From: Prochlorococcus sp. AG-418-I21
Lineage (GTDB): Bacteria; Cyanobacteriota; Cyanobacteriia; PCC-6307; Cyanobiaceae
Direction of reading: 5' to 3'
NCBI GenBank assembly: GCA_003214115.1
Contig: QCMA01000008.1
Span: 1-44,553 of the forward strand
Length of the DNA stretch: 44,553 nucleotides
Part shown: positions 7,731-14,519 of the stretch, piece by piece
Position numbering within the stretch: the stretch's first letter is position 1
How the letters are laid out: each line of letters begins with the position of its first letter
Translations under genes and position numbers: made by a program
The notes under the pieces: generated by a model
Seen by the model: the letters and a program-made list of their open reading frames with translations, nothing else
Told to the model about the DNA's origin: nothing
Database searches by the model: none

Positions 7731-7765
7731 TAGTGCAACACTTATAATGTGCAAGTGTGACACTA
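7731..7765 (+). promoter_or_regulatory. Operator-like palindrome pair bracketing a TATAAT box
   Basis: Two related dyads lie 12-47 bases ahead of the ribbon-helix-helix start. TAGTGCAACACT is at 7731-7742 (AGTG-CAA-CACT) and AGTGTGACACTA at 7754-7765 (AGTGT-G-ACACT). A TATAAT hexamer at 7743-7748 sits exactly between them, so bound protein would occlude the promoter. A third and more perfect copy, AATAGTGTCACACTATT, follows the same gene at 8143-8159. Ribbon-helix-helix repressors often bind such short dyads next to their own gene, so autoregulation is the natural reading. No good -35 at 17-base spacing is seen. Confidence 0.6.
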
Positions 7766-7777
7766 ATTTTTTTAATT

Positions 7778-8140
7778 ATGCCCTCTCCGAGGAAAAGAAT
7801 TGGCTTTTTGCCAAGTGAAGAAGTGCATGAAATTATTGAAAAATTGTGCACAGTTAATGAGTTTAGTCAGTCAAAAGTTACAGGTTTATTGGTTGAGGAA
7901 GCTTTGAGGTCTCGAGGTGTATTAGAGGAATCATATGGTCAAAATCAAAATGGTGAAGAGGATTTTATAAAATATTCTTTTGATCACGAAACATTTTCTG
8001 AAAATAATAAATCTCCAATTAATGTGGATGAATATGCAGTTAATAAAAAAGTATTATCTGATGATATCAAAATGATGCATGAATTTATTGAGTTTAAGTA
8101 TTTTAAGAAAGTTATGAAGCGAAATAACAACATTATTTAA
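7778..8140 (+). CDS. Ribbon-helix-helix-type small regulator
   Basis: This 120-residue protein starts at ATG 7778 (MPSPRKRIGFLPSEEVHEII). A TTG/ATG extension seven codons upstream would run through the operator and is rejected. Residues 1-48 look like a ribbon-helix-helix DNA-binding fold: a basic beta strand (RKRIGFLP), helix A (EEVHEIIEKLCTVN), then FSQSKVTGLLVEEALRSRG as helix B. The acidic remainder (DHETFSENNK and onward) has no known motif and may bind a partner. Palindromes on both sides of the gene share its likely operator sequence. No toxin-like gene is adjacent that I can recognise. The function as an autoregulated repressor is inferred. Confidence 0.7.
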   Translation: MPSPRKRIGFLPSEEVHEIIEKLCTVNEFSQSKVTGLLVEEALRSRGVLEESYGQNQNGEEDFIKYSFDHETFSENNKSPINVDEYAVNKKVLSDDIKMMHEFIEFKYFKKVMKRNNNII

Positions 8141-8142
8141 TA

Positions 8143-8159
8143 AATAGTGTCACACTATT
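8143..8159. promoter_or_regulatory. Perfect 17-base palindrome after the RHH gene
   Basis: AATAGTGTCACACTATT is an 8+1+8 perfect dyad starting three bases after the stop of the ribbon-helix-helix gene. Its core, TAGTGTCACACTA, is the reverse complement of TAGTGTGACACTA, 12 bases of which occur upstream at 7754-7765. With no T tract following, an operator is more likely than a terminator. Confidence 0.55.
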
Positions 8160-8280
8160 AATATTTATATCAGAATGCTTTTCAATGGAATTTAGAAATT
8201 AAGCAAAGATAAATATTTTTGAATATTTCTAATCAACTTTTTAAAGAGGGATCCAAAATAAATTGAATCTTTAAAAATTC

Positions 8281-8321
8281 AGCGGACTAAATCCTCGTGG
8301 AGATATGAACCTTAGCCCGCT
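8281..8321 (-). ncRNA. Long stem-loop, candidate small RNA (strand uncertain)
   Basis: AGCGGACTAA (8281-8290) pairs with TTAGCCCGCT (8312-8321). Read on the minus strand the stem is a complete 10 bp with one G-U pair; on the plus strand the same position is an A-C mismatch. The 21-base apical part contains a second small hairpin (TCC-TCGT-GGA). The element is far more GC-rich than its surroundings and lies in the 250-base gap 8160-8411, which otherwise shows no gene. On the minus strand GAATTTTT follows the stem, as in a terminator. It could be a Yfr-type picocyanobacterial sRNA or an isolated terminator; I cannot assign an Rfam family by eye. Confidence 0.4.
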
Positions 8322-8411
8322 TTAAAAAAATAGCAATAAAAAAATATAAATACAATAAGTATGTAAATTTACTTTTGATTTTAGATTGAAATATAAAAAC
8401 TTTAACTATAA

Positions 8412-8564
8412 ATGGCAGTAAGTGAATTAAATGAAGATACACAGGATCAAATATGTGATCTTCTTGAAAATCTTCAGCAAATAGAGAAACTTAAAAATAA
8501 AGATATTAGAATTTTGATTGATAAGATAGTTAGAAAATATGGAGGAAAAGTAGTAAATAAATGA
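8412..8564 (+). CDS. Small hypothetical protein, coupled to secreted thioredoxin-like gene
   Basis: Fifty residues start MAVSELNEDTQDQICDLLEN. The protein is helical and soluble, acidic at the N-terminus and basic at the C-terminus (RKYGGKVVNK). Its TGA overlaps the ATG of the following gene by four bases (ATGA), a strong sign of translational coupling and of a real gene. A GGAGG at 8541-8545 inside its end lies 15 bases before the next ATG. No function is recognised. Confidence 0.65.
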   Translation: MAVSELNEDTQDQICDLLENLQQIEKLKNKDIRILIDKIVRKYGGKVVNK

Positions 8565-8950
8565 AACGCCTATTAATCCCACTATTAGTTTTGCTCACTT
8601 TACCAAGAGTTGTACATAGCTCCCACTTAAATAATCAGAGAGAACTTATAGTCACCTCAGAAAGCACTAGGGAATCAATCGAGTTGGCAAAATACCTTAA
8701 AGATAATGGTGTAGTTAAATATTCAGCATATTGGTGCCCTAATTGCCTTAATCAAAGTGAATTATTTGGTAAACAAGCTTATAGAGAACTTAATGTAGTT
8801 GAATGTGCAAGAGATGGTATAAACAGTCAAACGCAATTATGCATTGATAAAAAAATTAAAGGGTTTCCCACATGGGAAATAAATGGAAAACTAATTTTAG
8901 GTGTACTTTCACTAAAAGAGTTATCAAAGTTGACTGGATTTAAGAATTAA
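8561..8950 (+). CDS. Exported thioredoxin-like protein (VKOR-associated type)
   Basis: This 129-residue protein has an N-terminal signal peptide (hydrophobic 4-19, likely cleavage near HSS) and a thioredoxin-like domain with a CPNC redox motif (C59, C62), two further cysteines (C82, C94) and cis-Pro P103 in GFPTWEING. The pattern YWCPNCLNQSELFG...VVEC...GFPTWEING closely resembles the C-terminal thioredoxin domain of cyanobacterial VKOR fusion proteins, which form disulfides in exported proteins. Here the domain stands alone, without the VKOR membrane part. It probably acts in the periplasm or thylakoid lumen as a disulfide oxidant or reductant. No VKOR gene lies in the window. Confidence 0.82.
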   Translation: MKRLLIPLLVLLTLPRVVHSSHLNNQRELIVTSESTRESIELAKYLKDNGVVKYSAYWCPNCLNQSELFGKQAYRELNVVECARDGINSQTQLCIDKKIKGFPTWEINGKLILGVLSLKELSKLTGFKN

Positions 8951-8972
8951 GAAAATGTTAGATTATTAATGG

Positions 8973-9122
8973 CTAGATATTAAAGGTTATTTCTTGAGGA
9001 ACTTTCATACATCCTCCAGCTGGATAGTTAATTACTTTTTTTGATATTAATCCAATACTTATAGCAACTATTCCAATACTAAATAAAGCTCTAGATCTTT
9101 TGCTTGTTATGAGATACTTCAT
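8973..9122 (-). CDS. Small single-pass membrane protein, unknown function
   Basis: Forty-nine residues start MKYLITSKRSRALFSIGIVA. A basic N-terminus leads into one hydrophobic helix (about 13-27), followed by NYPAGGCMKVPQEITFNI with a single cysteine after the helix. That cysteine is too far from the helix start to be a lipobox. It converges with the thioredoxin-like gene (22 bases between stops). The gap 9123-9348 beyond its start contains AT-rich DNA with a TATAAT at 9320-9325. Confidence 0.55.
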   Translation of the reverse strand: MKYLITSKRSRALFSIGIVAISIGLISKKVINYPAGGCMKVPQEITFNI

Positions 9123-9348
9123 TGGGTATTTAAAAGTTTAAAATGGTATGGATTATAAAATTATAACGTGCATTTTTATGTTTAAAAAAATATCAGTTAC
9201 TCTAAATCTATAATTTTTTAATATGAGTTTTATATATTCGATATCATGAAAATCTTTAATCAATAAATGCTTATATATCTTTTTTTTCAATATTTTTAGT
9301 TTGTATTTGACACTCTTTTTATAATTAAAATGAGACTTTTATTTTTTT

Positions 9349-9480
9349 ATGAAAAATAAAGAATTTAATGTGACTCAAGGTATGGCTTTGTTACTTTTAA
9401 AGCCATTAAATTTACCCGCTAACTACGTACTAAATCTCATAATTTATATAACTAATCCTAGTAACAATATTGGATACTAA
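9349..9480 (+). CDS. Possible small hypothetical protein
   Basis: Forty-three residues start MKNKEFNVTQGMALLLLKPL and carry a moderately hydrophobic middle (YVLNLIIYI). Its TAA overlaps the convergent DUF1651 gene stop by four bases (CTAA), matching the pattern of other convergent pairs here. Support is limited to that geometry, a TATAAT at 9320-9325 and the absence of a competing frame. Confidence 0.35.
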   Translation: MKNKEFNVTQGMALLLLKPLNLPANYVLNLIIYITNPSNNIGY

Positions 9481-9728
9481 TAGTCTTCCCAAACTGGTTT
9501 GGTTCTCCTCCAACCTTGAGCGATTAACTTTCTCCATTCATCTCTAGCTTTATCAAGTTTAAGTTCTTCTCTTGTTGTCATAAGAGGTGGTTCTTTTCCT
9601 AAAACACCAAGAATTCTTCCAGAGTCAATAAACATATATTCAAAAAATTTATCTTTATTTTGATTATTCTTTGAAAACTTTTTAACACTTGAACGATTCG
9701 AATTTATAAGCCAAAAATTTTCTGTCAA
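9477..9728 (-). CDS. DUF1651 family protein
   Basis: This 83-residue soluble protein has the DUF1651 layout: an N-terminal FWLINSNRSSVKKF, a central GRILGVLGKEPPLMTTREEL, and the closing motif DEWRKLIAQGWRRTKPVW. DUF1651 is essentially restricted to Prochlorococcus and marine Synechococcus, where it occurs in several copies, and its function is unknown. The conserved W and GW-R positions are intact. It lies 11 bases after clpS on the same strand and may be co-transcribed with it. Confidence 0.82.
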   Translation of the reverse strand: MTENFWLINSNRSSVKKFSKNNQNKDKFFEYMFIDSGRILGVLGKEPPLMTTREELKLDKARDEWRKLIAQGWRRTKPVWEDY

Positions 9729-9739
9729 TCTTACTTATT

Positions 9740-10027
9740 TTATGTTTTCTCAATTGGAGCCATTGTTAATCCTTTGCTGAATAGTTGCTCATGATATAGC
9801 TCTGCCTGTTCAAGATTACCTCTCCATACCTCTGCAGATCCTGTCTCGTCAACTTTGATGGTTAGATCCCATGCCTTTTTTTCACTCATGCTTGGGATTA
9901 TTGTTAAAAGACAATTTGCGACATGCTGAAAAGTATTAAAATTGTCATCAAGAACTATAACTCTTGCTTCTGGATATTTTGCTTTAGATTTTTTTGAATC
10001 TAAGACTGTGCTGAGTGAATTAAACAT
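9740..10027 (-). CDS. clpS: ClpS, adaptor of the Clp protease
   Basis: This 95-residue protein matches the ClpS core: VIVLDDNFNTFQHVANCLL (substrate-binding acidic DDN region) and KAWDLTIKVDETGSAEVWRG, where other ClpS proteins have the H-x-x-G pocket region. ClpS delivers N-degron substrates to the Clp ATPase, ClpC in cyanobacteria. Cyanobacteria often carry two ClpS versions; which type this is cannot be settled by eye. It is preceded on the same strand by the tRNA-Met gene and followed by the DUF1651 gene. Confidence 0.93.
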   Translation of the reverse strand: MFNSLSTVLDSKKSKAKYPEARVIVLDDNFNTFQHVANCLLTIIPSMSEKKAWDLTIKVDETGSAEVWRGNLEQAELYHEQLFSKGLTMAPIEKT

Positions 10028-10095
10028 TATTGTCTTTAATAGTTTAATTAAATTAAAATTTCACGTATGTTCTTCAATTGAAAAATTATTGAAAA

Positions 10096-10169
<74 letters not shown>

Positions 10170-10198
10170 ATGGAAATATTGTAAGGCATTGGTTGTAC

Positions 10199-10681
10199 TT
10201 AATTACCATTTTGAAAATTTATTTGTTTGTGGGCCTCATATATAGCAATTCCGCATGCTACAGAAAGGTTCAGACTTCTAACACCTTTTTGATCATTGTT
10301 TCCAGTCTGTATATTTGGCATAAATATTGATATTAAAAAGTCGCTTTTATCAATAATGGAAACGGGTAATCCTGAATCTTCTCTCCCAAATAGCAAAATA
10401 TCATCGTGCTTAAATTTAAAATCCTTCAAATATAATCCATTTTTTTTACTAAAAGAAATTATTCTTTTTGTTGATTTTGACGCTAAAAATTTTTCAAAAT
10501 TCTCATACTGATTAACAGTAACTAGAGGCCAATAGTCTAATCCTGCTCTTTTTAAATATTTATCTTCTAGCTTAAAACCCAAGGGCTCTATAAGATTTAA
10601 AGGTATATTAAATGCAGCACATGATCTGGCAATATTACCAGTATTTTGTGGGATTCTGGGTTCAAAAAGAGCGACTTCCAA
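10199..10681 (-). CDS. trmL: tRNA (cytidine/uridine-34-2'-O)-methyltransferase TrmL
   Basis: This 160-residue SPOUT-class methyltransferase has the TrmL/YibK motifs: EPRIPQNTGNIARSCAA (motif 1), FGREDSGLP (motif 2) and GVRSLNLSVACGIAIYE (motif 3, the knot that binds S-adenosylmethionine). TrmL methylates the 2'-OH of the wobble base of tRNA-Leu isoacceptors. Length matches the minimal family members. It lies two bases after cobU on the same strand, a probable operon by compaction rather than function. Confidence 0.93.
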   Translation of the reverse strand: MEVALFEPRIPQNTGNIARSCAAFNIPLNLIEPLGFKLEDKYLKRAGLDYWPLVTVNQYENFEKFLASKSTKRIISFSKKNGLYLKDFKFKHDDILLFGREDSGLPVSIIDKSDFLISIFMPNIQTGNNDQKGVRSLNLSVACGIAIYEAHKQINFQNGN

Positions 10682-10683
10682 TT

Positions 10684-11244
10684 TTAAGTAGGTATTTCAA
10701 TACTTATTTCATCTATTTTGATTGCTCTGCCGTTTATGGCTAGCCAATTATCATTTGATATTTTGGTTATTCTCTTTTGAAGTTCGCCGATTCTTTCAAT
10801 ATATGTATTACCAATTTTATATTCAGAGACCAAACTCCAACCTACTTGTTCTCCAACAATAATTGTTATGCTTTTTCTTTTCATTAAGAGACTTATAAGT
10901 AAATTCATATTTGTAGACCATTCATTTTGTTCCTTACCAATACTTTTCATAACGAATCCACCAATAGAATCTATTAATAATGGACCTTCTTCTTTCCTTA
11001 ATGTACTCAAAAGATCTGTCGTTTCTATTAAACTCCAATCTTTTGGCCTTCTTTTTCGATGTAAATTAATTTTATCTTGCCATTCTTTATCATCCAAATT
11101 GTTTTCAGATAAGGCAACATATGATAATTTTTTTACCTCCTTTGCTATATGCTCCGCAAATTCACTTTTGCCACTTTTTGTCCCCCCTGTAATAAAAACT
11201 ATATAAGATGAATATTCACTAATACTTAAATCCTTGGCAAACAT
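10684..11244 (-). CDS. cobU: Bifunctional adenosylcobinamide kinase / guanylyltransferase CobU (CobP)
   Basis: This 186-residue protein has an N-terminal P-loop GGTKSGKS at residues 20-27 and the motif NLHRKRRPKDWSLIET, which carries the histidine expected to accept GMP. The kinase phosphorylates adenosylcobinamide and then transfers GMP from GTP, late steps of the cobalamin nucleotide loop. It is consistent with cobN and the B12-dependent metH elsewhere in the window. The first ten residues before YSSYIVFITGG are an extension, and a later start is not available as ATG. It sits between a small membrane protein and trmL with gaps of 10 and 2 bases. Confidence 0.92.
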   Translation of the reverse strand: MFAKDLSISEYSSYIVFITGGTKSGKSEFAEHIAKEVKKLSYVALSENNLDDKEWQDKINLHRKRRPKDWSLIETTDLLSTLRKEEGPLLIDSIGGFVMKSIGKEQNEWSTNMNLLISLLMKRKSITIIVGEQVGWSLVSEYKIGNTYIERIGELQKRITKISNDNWLAINGRAIKIDEISIEIPT

Positions 11245-11254
11245 AAATTCTCTA

Positions 11255-11566
11255 TTATTTAGAGAAATACCACCATGTTGCTAAAGGAATAATTGTGGCA
11301 GCAATTAACAAACCTATAACTATATAAGTAGCAGTTGAGCTCTCAGTATCTTTTGATCTCATAGTGTTAAAATTTGGATCCACTACAGGGTTGTCAATAG
11401 ATGAAGGCTGACTTTTTTCGTAATTTATAACAGTCTTCTGTTGAGTAATACCAAAATATTTATTTATACTATTAATTTCATTTGCGTATGTTGTCGAGGG
11501 GATAAGAATAAAAATTAAGCCAGTAAAGATAAGAGAAAGTATATATTTATTGATTTTTAGTTTCAT
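11255..11566 (-). CDS. Secreted/anchored small protein, unknown function
   Basis: This 103-residue protein has an N-terminal signal peptide (hydrophobic about 9-22, ending STTYANE with a cleavable A-x-A-like site), a polar middle rich in Ser and Asn, and a C-terminal membrane helix (TATYIVIGLLIAATIIPLATWWY, about 78-100). The middle would face the periplasm or lumen with the C-terminus anchored in the membrane. I recognise no family. It lies 10 bases ahead of cobU on the same strand, so it may head the cobU-trmL transcript. Confidence 0.7.
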   Translation of the reverse strand: MKLKINKYILSLIFTGLIFILIPSTTYANEINSINKYFGITQQKTVINYEKSQPSSIDNPVVDPNFNTMRSKDTESSTATYIVIGLLIAATIIPLATWWYFSK

Positions 11567-11677
11567 TTTGAATGGTTTTGGTTAATTATATATTAAAAAC
11601 GATATGTTTGAGTAATTTTAAATGTATTAGACAATATAATATTTGCATAATTTAATTAGAAATAACATATTTAAAAT

Positions 11678-12304
11678 ATGGGATTCAATGGGAAATCATT
11701 AATATTAGTCGGTGCAATACTCTTTATTTTTCAGATAGCAAATTTCATTTCAATAGAAACAATCACTCCTGAGCTTGAAAGAGCACAAGTGTTAGCAGCA
11801 ATAGCTTCATTAATTATTATTTTGATAGGTTTTTTATTTAAACAATTCGAACCATTAGCTGGTGAGAAAGCTGCTTTAAAAGGAGAAAATAAGTTTCTCT
11901 TCAATAGAAACATGCCGGATGAAGTTATTGATGAACTTGCATGGGGTTCTGAAACGATATTAACTTCTACTGCAGCAGCAGCAATACTAATCCACAATAA
12001 TGGAGTAAATATATTAAAAAGAGGAATTATCTCAAGTAATAATTTTAAACCTGGAGAAACTTGCCTGAGATCAATAAAAAATATGAAATTAATATCATTA
12101 GCAAACACTAAATTTTATCCAGGAAGAGATGAATTTATTGACTTTTGTGCAGATATTCCATCAATCTTAGTAGTACCTATAGATAGTAAGGCATTTATAT
12201 TGATAGGAGGGTGGAGTGCTAAATGTTTTACTAAGTCTGATGAAAAATGGATAAAAAACTGGGCGAAGAAAATTAATAATATTTTTTCAAAAAATAAGAT
12301 TTAA
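11678..12304 (+). CDS. CCB2/CCB4-like cofactor assembly protein of complex C (DUF2930)
   Basis: This 208-residue protein has two N-terminal membrane helices (about 7-23 and 39-54) followed by a soluble domain. The linker LFKQFEPLAGEKAALKGENKF and the segment DELAWGSETILTSTAAAAILIH match the CCB2/CCB4 family (DUF2930). In plastids these proteins attach heme c(i) covalently to cytochrome b6 of the b6f complex, and cyanobacterial homologues are needed for the same step. It shares four bases (TTAA) with the stop of the convergent lptC-like gene. Confidence 0.8.
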   Translation: MGFNGKSLILVGAILFIFQIANFISIETITPELERAQVLAAIASLIIILIGFLFKQFEPLAGEKAALKGENKFLFNRNMPDEVIDELAWGSETILTSTAAAAILIHNNGVNILKRGIISSNNFKPGETCLRSIKNMKLISLANTKFYPGRDEFIDFCADIPSILVVPIDSKAFILIGGWSAKCFTKSDEKWIKNWAKKINNIFSKNKI

Positions 12305-12924
12305 AAATTAATAATAGATCTAACTCTTTTATCCTTTGATTTAAAACTTAGGGATTCAGTTTTGAGATTATAGTAAGCATTTTCTGAATTAATTTCGTAT
12401 CTATTCTTGTTATTTTCATCCTTAATTATATATTTTACTGGATTAAAAAATTCAATTATATTATCAGAGCTCAACTTTGCTTTTCCTGAATTTATTATAA
12501 TATTTTTATTTTCAAATCTTATATTTCCCTCTAATAGATAGTTATTATCTTCTATGTTCCAAATAAAATTATCAGCAAATAAAATATCCTCATCGTTCTT
12601 AAGAGTTTTTAATTTTACATTCCCTTTCAACCTTAGAAGTTTATTGTTATCTGATAATGTAGATTCTTCTGAACTAATAATATATTTTTTTTCTTCCCCA
12701 TTAAAAATATTTATATTAGGTTTTTTTAATTCGAACTTTAATTCACTTTTGTTGTAACTTGATTTTGGACTGATAATAGAATAAATCTTTTCACCCTTTT
12801 TAGAGAAAATATTCATATCTAAACTGTCTATTCTTTGAGTTACTTTATTCTCTTCAATTACATTTGGTGCACAACCTAACATAACAAATGGTAGAAAAAT
12901 TATTACTCTATAAATGTTGCTCAT
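12301..12924 (-). CDS. lptC: LptC-like lipoprotein for LPS export
   Basis: This 207-residue protein starts with a lipoprotein signal (VMLGCAPN, lipidated C18), then beta-rich repeats of the OstA/LptC type (LRLKGNVKLKTL, YLLEGNIRFENK, IINSGKAKLSS). Such proteins bridge the LptBFG exporter and LptA during lipopolysaccharide transport to the outer membrane. Cyanobacterial LptC proteins are usually longer, so this is a compact version. Its start lies inside the end of metG (17-base overlap), implying co-transcription. Conserved residues are few, so the assignment rests on lipobox plus repeat pattern. Confidence 0.75.
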   Translation of the reverse strand: MSNIYRVIIFLPFVMLGCAPNVIEENKVTQRIDSLDMNIFSKKGEKIYSIISPKSSYNKSELKFELKKPNINIFNGEEKKYIISSEESTLSDNNKLLRLKGNVKLKTLKNDEDILFADNFIWNIEDNNYLLEGNIRFENKNIIINSGKAKLSSDNIIEFFNPVKYIIKDENNKNRYEINSENAYYNLKTESLSFKSKDKRVRSIINF

Positions 12925-14452
12925 AATCCAGCTTATTTATAATTGGAGTGGGTTTAGGTAGACTTGAGTTGCTTACTAATAATCCCCAACTTAATTGTTG
13001 TTTCCAAGGAATTTCTTCTCTGTATATAGAACCAAGTTGTTCATTAATTTTTGTAGATAATTCGGGCAATAAAGGTAGTAATAACAATCCTATTATTCGG
13101 GTACTTTCTAAAACGTTATAAATAATTTGTTTTACTAGAGGTAGATTATCTTTCTGTTTTATTAACAGCCATGGCTGATTATCATTTAAATACAAATTTG
13201 TATTAATTGCTAGGCTAAGTATTTCATTAGCTGCTAGATCTAATTTGTAGTTTTCATAGTTATAAATATAGTTTTTGACTGCTATTTTGGCAAAATTCTC
13301 TAATTTATTTTCACTCAAAATTTCTTCATTATTTGGAACTTTATTATCAAACCATTTTCTAGACATAGATGATGTTCTATTTAATAAATTGCCAATTGTA
13401 TTAGCTAAATCATTATTGATAATGTCAACAAATCTTTTGTCTTGAAAATCTCCATCATTTCCTAGTGATATGTCTTTAATTAGGTACCACCTTACAGGGT
13501 CATTTCCATATTTTGTAAGCAATAAATCAGGGTCGAGTACATTTCCTAAGCTTTTCCCCATTTTTTGCCCCTCTCTTGTAAGAAACCCATGACCAAAGAC
13601 CTTTTTAGGAACTTTCATATTGGCAGAAATGAGCATTGCGGGCCAATATACAGCATGGAATCTCAGAATATCTTTTCCAATAAAATGAACATCAGCTGGC
13701 CATCCTTCATTAATTGATTTTCCCAATGAAGGTTCTCTCGCATCTGAACTAATGGCGCTCACATATCCAAGTAAAGCATCAAACCATACATAAAAGGTAT
13801 GGTTATCGTAACCAGGGACAGGAATTCCCCATGTAACATTAGTTCTTGAAATTGAAAAATCCTTTAAACCTCTAGATACAAAATTTATAATTTCATTCTT
13901 TCTTTCTATTGGCTCTATAAAAGAAGGTTCGTTTATTATTTTCTCAATATGTTTTTGATATTTTGAAAGCCTAAAAAAGAGATTCTCTTCATTTTTCCAT
14001 TCTAGATTTTTTTGATGAATCGGACACTTGTATGTTGATGAGTTTTCTGGATTATCTTTAAATTCTTCACAACCGACACAATACCAACCTTTTTGAACTC
14101 CCATGTAGATATCATCTGATGCTTTTACTCTTTCATAAAATTCATTAACAACAAATTCATGATTTTTTGAGCTTGTTCTTATAAATTTATCAAAGGATAT
14201 ATTCCAATTTTTCCAATTATTATTAAAGACTTCTGAGATTTCATCACAATGTGATTTTGGTTCAATACCCTTTTCATTAGCTGTTCTTTGTATTTTCAAG
14301 CCATGTTCATCAACACCAGTGATGAAAATAACATCTTCACCTGTAAGTCTTTTATACCTAGCTATTGAGTCACAAATTATTGTTGTATATACACTTCCTA
14401 AATGAGGTTTATCATTAACATAGTATAAAGGGGTAGTAATGACAAAAGTCAT
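12908..14452 (-). CDS. metG: Methionyl-tRNA synthetase
   Basis: This 514-residue class I aminoacyl-tRNA synthetase has HLGS at residues 17-20 (HIGH motif), KMGKS at 297-301 (KMSKS motif), a zinc knuckle with C125, C128, C143 and H146, and a C-terminal helical anticodon-binding domain including NDNQPWLLIK. It has no C-terminal tRNA-binding (EMAP-type) extension, which matches the shorter MetG form. It charges both initiator and elongator tRNA-Met. It overlaps the lptC-like gene at its 3' end and lies 67 bases after the exoribonuclease gene. Confidence 0.98.
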   Translation of the reverse strand: MTFVITTPLYYVNDKPHLGSVYTTIICDSIARYKRLTGEDVIFITGVDEHGLKIQRTANEKGIEPKSHCDEISEVFNNNWKNWNISFDKFIRTSSKNHEFVVNEFYERVKASDDIYMGVQKGWYCVGCEEFKDNPENSSTYKCPIHQKNLEWKNEENLFFRLSKYQKHIEKIINEPSFIEPIERKNEIINFVSRGLKDFSISRTNVTWGIPVPGYDNHTFYVWFDALLGYVSAISSDAREPSLGKSINEGWPADVHFIGKDILRFHAVYWPAMLISANMKVPKKVFGHGFLTREGQKMGKSLGNVLDPDLLLTKYGNDPVRWYLIKDISLGNDGDFQDKRFVDIINNDLANTIGNLLNRTSSMSRKWFDNKVPNNEEILSENKLENFAKIAVKNYIYNYENYKLDLAANEILSLAINTNLYLNDNQPWLLIKQKDNLPLVKQIIYNVLESTRIIGLLLLPLLPELSTKINEQLGSIYREEIPWKQQLSWGLLVSNSSLPKPTPIINKLDYEQHL

Positions 14453-14519
14453 AAAGCTTTTTTATTAATACTAACAGATATTTTTAAACTAATAACAACC
14501 TATTATATTTATTCTCTTA

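Noticed and set aside
7657-7851. Minus-strand ORF of 64 codons
   Set aside because: It runs through the operator region and the start of the RHH gene, and lacks any recognisable feature.
9307-9325. TTGACA/TATAAT promoter for the small gene at 9349
   Set aside because: The hexamers are only 7 bases apart, far from the usual 17; TATAAT alone may still matter.
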